In this document: piece after piece, positions 55,006 to 64,000 of the stretch | Position numbering within the stretch: the stretch's first letter is position 1 | Layout of the letters: every line of letters starts with the position of its first letter | Assembly (NCBI RefSeq): GCF_910591885.1 | Contig: NW_025963562.1 | Coordinates: 1,426,001 to 1,490,000 of the forward strand | DNA: 64,000 nucleotides | Reading direction: 5' to 3' | Origin: Bombus terrestris | Taxonomy: Eukaryota; Arthropoda; Insecta; Hymenoptera; Apidae | The notes under the pieces: model-generated | Told to the model about the DNA's origin: nothing | The model's database searches: none | What the model saw: only the letters and a program-made list of their open reading frames with translations | Translations under genes and position numbers: made by a program

Positions 55006-55950
55006 ATAGAACGTTATACGTCATAACGTAATAGTATATAACGTTATACGTCATATTGTGGTGCAATATAACGTTATAGGCCTTATAGTGATGGCATATA
55101 ACGTTATACATTATAACGTAATAGTATATAACGTTATACGTCATAACGTAATAGTATATAACGTTATACGTCATAACGTAATAGTATATAACGTTATACG
55201 TCATATAGTGGTGCAATATAACATTATAGGTCTTATAGTGATGGCATATAACGTTATACATTATAACGTAATAGTATATAACGTTTTACGTCATAACGTA
55301 ATAGTATATAACGTTATACGTCATAACTTAATAGTATATAACGTTATACGTCATATAGTGTTGCAATATAACGTTAGAGGTCTTATAGTGATGGAATGTA
55401 ACGTTATACATTATAACGTAATAGTATATAACGTTATACGTCATAACGTAATAGTACATAACGCTATACGTCATAACGTAATAGTATATAACGTTATAGT
55501 ACATATAGTGGTGCAATATAACGTTATAGGTCTCATAGTGATGGAAAATAACGTTATACATTATAACGTAATAGTATATAACGTTATACGTCATATAGTG
55601 GTGCAATATAACGTTATAGGTCTTATAGTGACGGCATATAACGTTATACATTATAACGTAATAGTATATAACGTTATACATCATAACGTCATAGTATACA
55701 ACGTTATACGTCATAACGTAATAGTATATAACGTTATGCATCATATAGTAATGCAATATAACGCTAAACGTTATAACGTAATAGTATAAAACATCGTACG
55801 TCATATAGTGATGCGATATAACGTTATACGTAATAACGTAATAGTATATAACGTTTTACGTCATAACGTAATAGTATATAACGTTATACGTTATAACGTA
55901 ATAGTATATAACGTTATACGTCATATAGTGATGCAATATATCGTTATACG
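55006..55950 (+). repeat. Mixed region 1-like and 930-bp-family monomers
   Basis: Monomers with GGCCTTATAGTGATGGCATA, GGTCTTATAGTGATGG and TTTTACGTCATAACG resemble both region 1 and the preceding 930-bp unit. Private forms are CAATATAACATTATAGG near 55212, AACGTTAGAGG near 55371 and GTTATAGTACATATAG near 55495. It ends with the TTATGCATC, CTAAACG and TAAAACATCG set near 55735-55800. No single-offset partner was identified. Confidence 0.68.
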
Positions 55951-58579
55951 ACCGAAAGAGAGGCAATAAAACGTTATACGTCATATAGTGATGCGATATA
56001 ACGTTATACGTAATAACGTAATAGTATATGACCTGATACGGAATATTGTGATGCAATATATCGTTATACGGCCTATAGTTATGCAATACAACGTTATACC
56101 TTATAACCTTACAGTACATGACGTTATACCTTATAACGTAATAGTATACAACGTTATACGTCATAACGTAATTGTATATAACGTTATACGTTATAACGTA
56201 ATAGTATATAACGTTATACGTCATATAGTGGTGCAATATATCGTTATACGTCATATAATGATTCGATATAATGTTATACAATATAACCTAATAATATGTA
56301 ACGTTATACGACATAACGTAATAGAATATAACGTTATAGGTTATAACGTAATAGTATATAACGTTATACCTCATATTGTGATGCGATATAACTTTATACG
56401 TTATAACATAATTGTATACAACGTGATACGTCATAACGTAATAGTATATAACGTTATACGTCATATAGTGATGCAATATATCGCTATACGACAGAAAGAG
56501 AGGCAATAAAACGTTATACGTCATATAGTGATGCGATATAACGTTATACGTAATAACGTAATAGTGTATAACGTTATACGCCATATTGTGATGCAATATA
56601 TCGTTATTAGTCCTATAGATATGCAATACAACGTTATACCTTATAACCTAACAGTATATGACGTTATACCTTATAACGTAATAGTATATAACGTTATACG
56701 TCATAACGTAATAGTATATAACGTTATACGTCACATAGTGATGCAATATATCGTTATACGTCATATAGTGATGCAATATAATGTTATACTTCATATTGTG
56801 ATGCGATATAATTTTATACGTTATAACGTAATAGTATGTAACGTTATACGTAATAACGTAATAGTATATAACGTTATATGTCATATAGAGATGCAATGTA
56901 ACGTTAAACGTTATAACGTAATAGTATAAAACATCGTACGTCATATAGTGATGCGATATAACGTTATATGTAATGACGTAATGGTATATAACGCTATACG
57001 TCATATAGTGGTGCACTATAACGTTATAGGTCCTACAGTGATGGAATATAACGTTATACATTATAACGTAATAGTATATAACGTTATACGCCATATAGTG
57101 ATGCAATATGCCGTTATACGTCCTATAGTTATGCAATACAACGTTATACCTTGTAACCTTATAGTATATGACGTTATACCTTATAATGTAATAGTATATA
57201 ACGTTATACGTCATATAGTGATGCAATATATCGTTATGCGTCATATAGTGATGCGATATAACGTTATAGGTCCTATAGTGATGGAATATAACGTTATAGT
57301 ATAAAAGGTAATAATACATAACGTTATACGTCATAACGTAATAGTATATAACGTTATACGTCATGTAGTGGTGCAATATACCGTTATAGGCCTTATAGTG
57401 ATGGAATATAACGTTATACATTATAACGTAATAGTATATAACGCTATACGTCATAACGTAATAGTACATAACATTATACGTCATAACGTAATAGTATATA
57501 ACGTTATACGTCATAACGTAATAGTATATAACGTTATACGTCACATAGTGATGCAATATATCGTTATACGTCATATAGTGATGCAATATAATGTTATACT
57601 TCATATTGTGATGCGATATAATTTTATAGGTTATAACGTAATAGTATGTAACGTTATACGTAATAACGTAATAGTATATAACGTTATACGTCATATAGAG
57701 ATGCAATGTAACGTTAAACGTTATAACGTAATTGTATAAAACATCGTACGTCATATAGTGATGCGATATAACGTTATATGTAATGACGTAATGGTATATA
57801 ACGCTATACGTCATATAGTGGTGCACTATAACGTTATAGGTCCTACAGTGATGGAATATAACGTTATACATTATAACGTAATAGTATATAACGTTATACG
57901 CCATATAGTGATGCAATATGTCGTTATACGTCCTATATTTATGCAATACAACGTTATACCTTGTAACCTTATAGTATATGACGTTATACCTTATAATGTA
58001 ATAGTATATAACGTTATACGTCATATAGTGATGCAATATATCGTTATGCGTCATATAGTGATGCGATATAACGTTATCGGTCCTATAGTGATGGAATATA
58101 ACGTTATAGTATAAAAGGTAATAATACATAACGTTATACGTCATAACGTAATAGTATATAACGTTATACGTCATGTAGTGGTGCAATATACCGTTATAGG
58201 CCTTATAGTGATGGAATATAACGTTATACATTATAACGTAATAGTATATAACGCTATACGTCATAACGTAATAGTACATAACATTATACGTCATAACGTA
58301 ATCGTATATAACGTTATACGTCATGTAGTGGTGCAATATAACGTTATAGGCCTTATAGTGATGGAATATAACGTTATACGTCATAACGTAATAGTACATA
58401 ACGTTATACGTCATAACGTAATAGTATATAACGTTATACGTCATGTAGTGGTGCAATATAACGTTATAGGCCTTATAGTGATGGAATATAACGTTATACA
58501 TTATAACGTAATAGTATATAACGTTATACGTCATAACGTAATAGTACATAACGTTATACGTCATAACGTAATAGTATAT
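55951..58579 (+). repeat. Second copy of the 34-36 kb block, expanded by an 810-bp tandem duplication
   Basis: Follows 33850-36000 (landmarks 55951 and 56491; 56948 against 34754). It then holds an extra 810-bp unit: 56948 and 57758, and 57368 and 58178, are the same positions repeated, while the 34-kb copy has one. After the expansion the offset to the first block is 23004 (35174 and 58178). Unit 2 carries the private variants CGTCCTATATTTATG near 57937 and GTTATCGGTCC near 58073. Unequal exchange between the two copies of the CGTCACATAG stretch would explain it. Confidence 0.84.
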
Positions 58580-61120
58580 AACGATATACGTCATATAGTG
58601 GTGCACTATAACGTTATAGGTCCTACAGTGATGGAATATAACGTTATACATTATAACGTAATAGTATATAACGTTATACGCCATATAGTGATGCAATATG
58701 TCGTTATACGTCCTATAGTTATGCAATACAACGTTATACCTTGTAACCTTATAGTATATGACGTTATACCTTATAATGTAATAGTATATAACGTTATACG
58801 TCATATAGTGATGCAATATATCGTTATGCGTCATATAGTGATGCGATATAACGTTATAGGTCCTATAGTGATGGAATATAACGTTATAGTATAAAAGGTA
58901 ATAATACATAACGTTATACGTCATAACGTAATAGTATATAACGTTATACGTCATGTAGTGGTGCAATATACCGTTATAGGCCTTATAGTGATGGAATATA
59001 ACGTTATACATTATAACGTAATATTATATAACGCTATACGTCATAACGTAATAGTACATAACGTTATACGTCATAACGTAATCGTATATAACGTTATACG
59101 TCATGTAGTGGTGCAATATAAAGTTATAGGCCTTATAGTGATGGAATATAACGTTATACGTCATAACGTAATAGTACATAACGTTATACGTCATAACGTA
59201 ATAGTATATAACGTTATACGTCATGTAGTGGTGCAATATAACGTTATAGGCCTTATAGTGATGGAATATAACGTTATACATTATAACGTAATAGTATATA
59301 ACGTTATACGTCATAACGTAATAGTACATAACGTTATACGTCATAACGTAATAGTAAATAACGTTATACGTCATATAGTGGTGCAATATAACGTTTTAGG
59401 TCTCATAGTGATGGAATATAACGTTATACATTATAACGTAATAGTATATAACGATATACGTCATATCGTAATAGTATATAACGTTATACGTAATAACGTA
59501 ATAGTATGTAACGTTATACGTCATATAGTGGTTGCAATATAACGTTATAGGTCCTATAGTGATGGAATATAACGTTATACATTATAACGTAATAGTATAT
59601 AACGTTATGCATCATATAGTAATGCAACATAACGCTAAACGTTATAACGTAATAGTATAAAACATCGTACGTCATATAGTGATGCGATATAGCGTTATAC
59701 GTAATAACGTAATAGTATATAACGTTTTACGTCATAACGTAATAGTATATAACGTTGTACGTCATATAGTGGTGCAATATAACGTTATAGGTCCTATAGT
59801 GATGGAATATAACGTTATACATTATAACGTAATAGTATATAACGTTATACGTTATAACGTAATAGCATATAACGTTACACGTCATATAGTGATGCGATAT
59901 AACGTTATAGGCAATATATAACGTTAAGCAATATATCGTCATATAGTGATGCAATATAATGTTATGCCTCATATTGTGATGCGATATAATTTTATATGTT
60001 ATAACATAATTGTATTCAACGCGATACGTCATTACGTAATAGTATATAACGTTATACGTCATATAGTGATGCAATATATCGTTATACGACCGAAAGAGAG
60101 GCAATAAAACGTTATACGTCATATAGTAATGCGATATAACGTTATACGTCATAACGTAATAGTATATAACGCTATACGTAATAACGTAATAGTATATAAC
60201 GCTATACGTCATATAGTGGTGCACTATAACGTTATAGGTCCTACAGTGATGGAATATAACGTTATACGTCATATAGTGGTGCAATATAACGTTAAACGTT
60301 ATAACGTAATAGTATAAAACATCGTACGTCATATAGTGATGCGACATAACGTTAAACGTAATAACGTAATGGTATATAACGCTTTACGTCATATAGTAGT
60401 GCACTATAACGTTATAGGTCCTACAGTGATGGAATATAACGTTATACATTATAACGTAATAGTATATAACGTTATACGCCATATAGTGATGCAATATATC
60501 GTTATACGTCCTATAGTTATGCAATACAACGTTATACCTTGTAACCTAATAGTATATGACGTTATTCCTTATAATGTAATAGTATATAACGTTATACGTC
60601 ATATAGTGATGGAATATATCGCTATACGTCATATAGTGATGCGATATAACGTTATAGGTCCTATAGTGATGGAATATAACGTTATAGGTCGTATAGAGAT
60701 GGAATACAACGTTATAGTATATAACGTAATAGTATATAACGTTATAACTTATAACGTAATAGTATATAACGTTATAGGTCATATAGTGGTGCAATATAGC
60801 GTTACAGGTCCTATAGTGATGGAATATAACGTTATACATTATAACGTACTAGTTTATAACTTTATACGCCATATAGTGTTGCAATATATCGTTATAGGTC
60901 CAATAGAGATGCAATATAACGATATACGCCATATAGTGATGGAATATAACGTTATACACTATAACGTAATAGTTTATAACTTTATACGCCATATAGTGAT
61001 GCAATATATCTTTATACGTCATATAGAGATGCACTAGAACGATATACGCCATATAGTGATGGAATATAACGTTATTCATTATAACGTAATAGTTTATAAG
61101 TTTATACGCCATATAGTGAT
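58580..61120 (+). repeat. Third relative of the 5-kb HOR, left part
   Basis: Aligns with 40550-43090 at offset 18031 (40927 and 58958; 41648 and 59679; landmark 42058 and 60089; irregular dimer 41867 and 59898). Its first part also repeats 57800-58579 at offset 780. Differences from the 42-kb copy include CATTACGTAATAG near 60030, which makes the palindrome ATTACGTAAT, and TATATCGCTATACG near 60614. The alignment stops abruptly at about 61120. Confidence 0.85.
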
Positions 61121-61700
61121 GCAATATAATGTTATACTTCATATTGTGATGCGATATAATTTTATAGGTTATAACGTAATAGTATGTAACGTTATACGTA
61201 ATAACGTAATAGTATATAACGTTATACGTCATATAGAGATGCAATGTAACGTTAAACGTTATAACGTAATTGTATAAAACATCGTACGTCATATAGTGAT
61301 GCGATATAACGTTATATGTAATGACGTAATGGTATATAACGCTATACGTCATATAGTGGTGCACTATAACGTTATAGGTCCTACAGTGATGGAATATAAC
61401 GTTATACATTATAACGTAATAGTATATAACGTTATACGCCATATAGTGATGCAATATGTCGTTATACGTCCTATATTTATGCAATACAACGTTATACCTT
61501 GTAACCTTATAGTATATGACGTTATACCTTATAATGTAATAGTATATAACGTTATACGTCATATAGTGATGCAATATATCGTTATGCGTCATATAGTGAT
61601 GCGATATAACGTTATCGGTCCTATAGTGATGGAATATAACGTTATAGTATAAAAGGTAATAATACATAACGTTATACGTCATAACGTAATAGTATATAAC
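61121..61700 (+). repeat. 580-bp replacement block matching 57583-58162
   Basis: Aligns with 57583-58162 at constant offset 3538, including the private variants CGTCCTATATTTATG and GTTATCGGTCC, AATTGTATAAAACATCG, and the TTTATAGGTTATAACG monomer. Flanking sequence on both sides belongs to the 5-kb HOR: left offset 18031, right offset 18481 (TTATCCGTCAAAACG at 61702 and 43221). The block replaces about 130 bp of the expected sequence and adds 450 bp. It therefore shows a two-sided exchange from a donor about 3.5 kb upstream. Confidence 0.85.
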
Positions 61701-63450
61701 GTTATCCGTCAAAACGTAATAGTATATAACGTTATACGTCATATAGAGGTGCAATGTAACGTTAAACGTTATAACGTAATAGTATAAAACATCGTACGTC
61801 ATGTAGTGATGAGATATAACGTTATACGTAATAACGTAATAGTATATAACGTTATACGTCATATAGTGGTGCACTATAACGTTATAGGTCCTACAGTGAT
61901 GGAATATAACGTTGTACATTATAACGTAATAGTATATAACGCTATACGTCATATAGAGATGCAATATAACGATATACGCCCTATAGTGATGGAATATAAC
62001 GTTATACATTATAACGTAATAGTGTATAAGTTTATACGCCATATAGTGATGCAATATAACGTTATACGTCCTATAGTGATGCAATACAACGTTATACGTC
62101 ATAACATAATAGTATATAACGTTATGCGTCATAGAGTGATGCAATATATCGTTATACGTCATATAGTGATGCGATATAACGTTATACCATATAACCTAAT
62201 AGTATATAACGACATAACCTAATAGAATATAACGTTATAGGTCATAACGTAATAGTATATAACGTTATACGTCATATAGTGATGCAATATATCGTTATAC
62301 GTCCTATAGATATGCAATACAACGTTATATCTTATAACCTTACAGTATATGACGTTATACATTATAACGTAGCAGTATATAACGTTATACGTCATAACGT
62401 AATAGTATATAACGTTATACGTTATAACGTAATAGTATATAACGTTATCCGTTATAACGTAATAGTATATAACGTTATACGTCATATAGTGATGCAATAT
62501 ATCGTTATACGTCATATAGTGATGCAATATAACGTTATACCTCATATTGTGATGCGATATACATTTATACGTTATAACATAATTGTATATAACGTGATAC
62601 GTCATAACGTAATAGTATATAACGTTATACGTCATATAGTGATGCAATATATCGTTATACGACCGAAAGAGAGGCAATAAAACGTTATACGTCATATAGT
62701 GATTCGATATAACGTTATACCATATAACCTAATAGTATATAAAGTTATACGACATAACGTAATAGAATATAACGATATACGTAATAACGTAATAGTATAT
62801 AACGTTATAGGTCATATGGTGGTGCAATATAACGTTAAACGTTATAACGTAATAGTATAAAACATCGTACGTCATATAGTGATGCGATATAGCGTTATAC
62901 GTAATAACGTAATAGTATATAACGTTATACGTCATATAGTGGTTGCAATATAACGTTATAGGTCCTATAGTGATGGAATATAACGTTATACATTATAACG
63001 TACTAGTATATAACGTTATGCATCATATAGTAATGCAACATAACGCTAAACGTTATAACGTAATAGTATAAAACATCGTACGTCATATAGTGATGCGATA
63101 TAGCGTTATACGTAATAACGTAATAGTATATAACGTTTTACGTCATAACGTAATAGTATATAACGTTGTACGTCATATAGTGATACAATATATCGTTATA
63201 CGACCGAAAGAGAGGCAATAAAACGTTATACGTCATATAGTGATGCGATATAACGTTATACGTCATAACGTAATAGTATATAACGCTATACGTAATAACG
63301 TAATAGTATATAACGCTATACGTCATATAGTGGTGCACTATAACGTTATAGGTCCTACAGTGATGGAATATAACGTTATACGTCATATAGTGGTGCAATA
63401 TAACGTTAAACGTTATAACGTAATAGTATAAAACATCGTACGTCATATAG
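61701..63450 (+). repeat. Third relative of the 5-kb HOR, right part, with an internal loss
   Basis: Bases 61702-62790 align with 43221-44310 at offset 18481 (43325 and 61806; 43798 and 62279; landmark 44181 and 62662; 23-bp monomer 43724 and 62205). Near 62800 the offset drops to about 17701, so roughly 780 bp, including the 270-bp tandem block, is missing. From 63203 the sequence changes to match 47182-47410 with the usual landmark. Private changes include GTTATCCGTTATAACG near 62447. Confidence 0.82.
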
Positions 63451-64000
63451 TGATGCGATATAACGCTATACATTATAACGTAATAGTATATAACGCTATA
63501 CGTCATATAGTGGTGCACTATAACGTTATAGGTCCTACAGTGATGGAATATAACGTTATACATTATAACGTAATAGTATATAACTTTATACGCCATATAG
63601 TGATGCAATATATCGTTATACGTCATATAGTGATGCGATATAACGTTATAGGTCCTATAGTGATGGAATATAACGTTATAGTATATAACGCAATAGTACA
63701 TAACGTTATACGTCATAACGTAATAGTATATAACGTTATACGTCATATAGTGGTGCAATATCACGTTAAAGGCCTTATAGTGATGGAATATAACGTTATA
63801 CATTATAACGTAATAGTATATAACGTATACGTTATAACGTAATAGTATATAACGTTATACGTCATAACGTAATAGTATATAACGTTATACGTCATATAGT
63901 GGTGCAATATAACGTTATAGGTCTTATAGTGATGGCATATAACGTTATACATTATAACGTAATAGTATATAACGTTTTACGTCGTAACGTAATAGTATAT
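63451..64000 (+). repeat. Terminal return to the region 1 family
   Basis: About 63490-64000 aligns with 1690-2200 at offset near 61802 (2040 and 63842) and with 45690-46150. It carries the 29-bp monomer near 63825, the GCAATATCACGTTAAAGGCC monomer and TTTTACGTCGTAACG. The last 97 bases, 63904-64000, are identical to 1-97. The array continues past the window edge. Confidence 0.85.

Larger units (their letters stand above)
1..64000 (+). repeat. Satellite array of a 30-bp palindromic monomer filling the whole window
   Basis: TATAACGTTATA, or a one-base variant, recurs every 30 bp from position 5 to the last bases. It is followed by one of about ten 18-bp second halves, such as CGTCATAACGTAATAGTA, CATTATAACGTAATAGTA, GGTCCTATAGTGATGGAA, CGTCATATAGTGGTGCAA or GGCCTTATAGTGATGGAA. 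Direction-informative tails (TAATAGTA, GTGATGG) always read the same way, so I saw no inversion. GC is about 27-33% in the main monomers. No stretch of even 100 bp departs from the pattern, so there is no room for a conventional gene, RNA gene or transposon. The only open frames are periodic decapeptides on both strands at once, closed by stop-bearing monomers and by +1/-1 length variants. Known satellites of this kind are usually heterochromatic; the chromosomal position here is inference. Confidence 0.97.

Noticed and set aside
1..64000. Many open reading frames of 60-787 codons on both strands as protein-coding genes
   Set aside because: They are periodic decapeptides forced by a 30-bp repeat with one stop-free frame per strand. 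They overlap on opposite strands, start and stop at particular monomer variants, and sister HOR copies carry +1, -1 and -7 changes. No recognisable domain or non-repeat sequence is present.
1..64000. CRISPR array (about 30-bp, partly palindromic, regularly spaced repeats)
   Set aside because: There are no unique spacers between repeats; the repeats abut and what lies between palindromes is itself repeated hundreds of times. No cas-like genes exist in the window.
1..64000. Telomere repeat array
   Set aside because: No TTAGGG, TTTAGGG, TTAGG or similar G-rich short repeat is seen on either strand; the unit is 30 bp and has no strand G bias.
1..64000. CENP-B box
   Set aside because: The consensus needs TTCG followed further on by CGGG. 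I saw no CGGG in the monomers on either strand, so any centromere function would not rest on the mammalian CENP-B box.
1..64000. Rho-independent terminators or hairpin RNA genes from the repeated palindrome
   Set aside because: The palindrome is AT-rich with no loop and no following T tract, and it occurs in about every monomer, so it carries no specific terminator signal.
1..64000. Origin with iterated binding sites of a plasmid or phage (iterons)
   Set aside because: Iteron arrays are short, a few to tens of copies beside a replication gene. Here about 2,100 copies fill 64 kb with nested HORs and no gene.
1..64000. Transposon or retroelement insertions as the source of the landmark segments
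   Set aside because: The ACCGAAAGAGAGG segment is an equal-length replacement with no target duplication or terminal repeats, and no other foreign sequence is present.

Overview
This window is one continuous block of tandem satellite DNA. From base 1 to base 64000 I see no unique sequence, gene, RNA gene or transposon. The building block is a 30-bp, AT-rich monomer, about 2,100 copies. It starts with the 12-bp perfect palindrome TATAACGTTATA, followed by an 18-bp variable half such as CGTCATAACGTAATAGTA. The monomer looks like two diverged 15-bp halves, each carrying AACGT. Every monomer I read lies in the same orientation. An array of this kind points to a eukaryotic nuclear genome, probably constitutive heterochromatin (centromeric, pericentromeric, subtelomeric, or a sex or B chromosome) resolved by long reads. 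I do not recognise the satellite and cannot name the species. CpG is strongly over-represented in the consensus, which fits poorly with long exposure to CpG methylation and decay.

Above the monomer level the array is built of nested higher-order repeats (HORs). Region 1 (1-15.2 kb) holds two near-identical 4114-bp units, a diverged third one, then 150-, 1955- and 782-bp duplications. Region 2 (15.2-32.1 kb) holds two units of about 4.59 kb, followed by two of 4050 and 4020 bp. Region 3 (32.1-45.6 kb) holds a transition zone and two units of 4973 and 5093 bp. At 45.6-47.0 kb the region 1 family returns. From 47.0 to 55.95 kb there are shorter duplications (about 810, 1876 and 930 bp). From 55.95 to 63.4 kb there is a rearranged third copy of region 3, including a 580-bp block that has replaced the expected sequence. 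The last 550 bp return to the region 1 family, and the final 97 bp equal the first 97 bp of the window.

Some monomer variants act as landmarks: a purine-rich substituted monomer (29 copies found), a TAAAACATCG monomer, 31-, 29-, 27- and 23-bp length variants, and a 57-bp irregular dimer. They make the HOR boundaries and exchange events readable.

Long open reading frames exist on both strands only because 30 is divisible by 3 and one frame per strand lacks stops. I annotate none of them as genes. HOR boundaries are given to roughly 60-100 bp, because neighbouring monomers are too alike to place breakpoints more exactly by eye.
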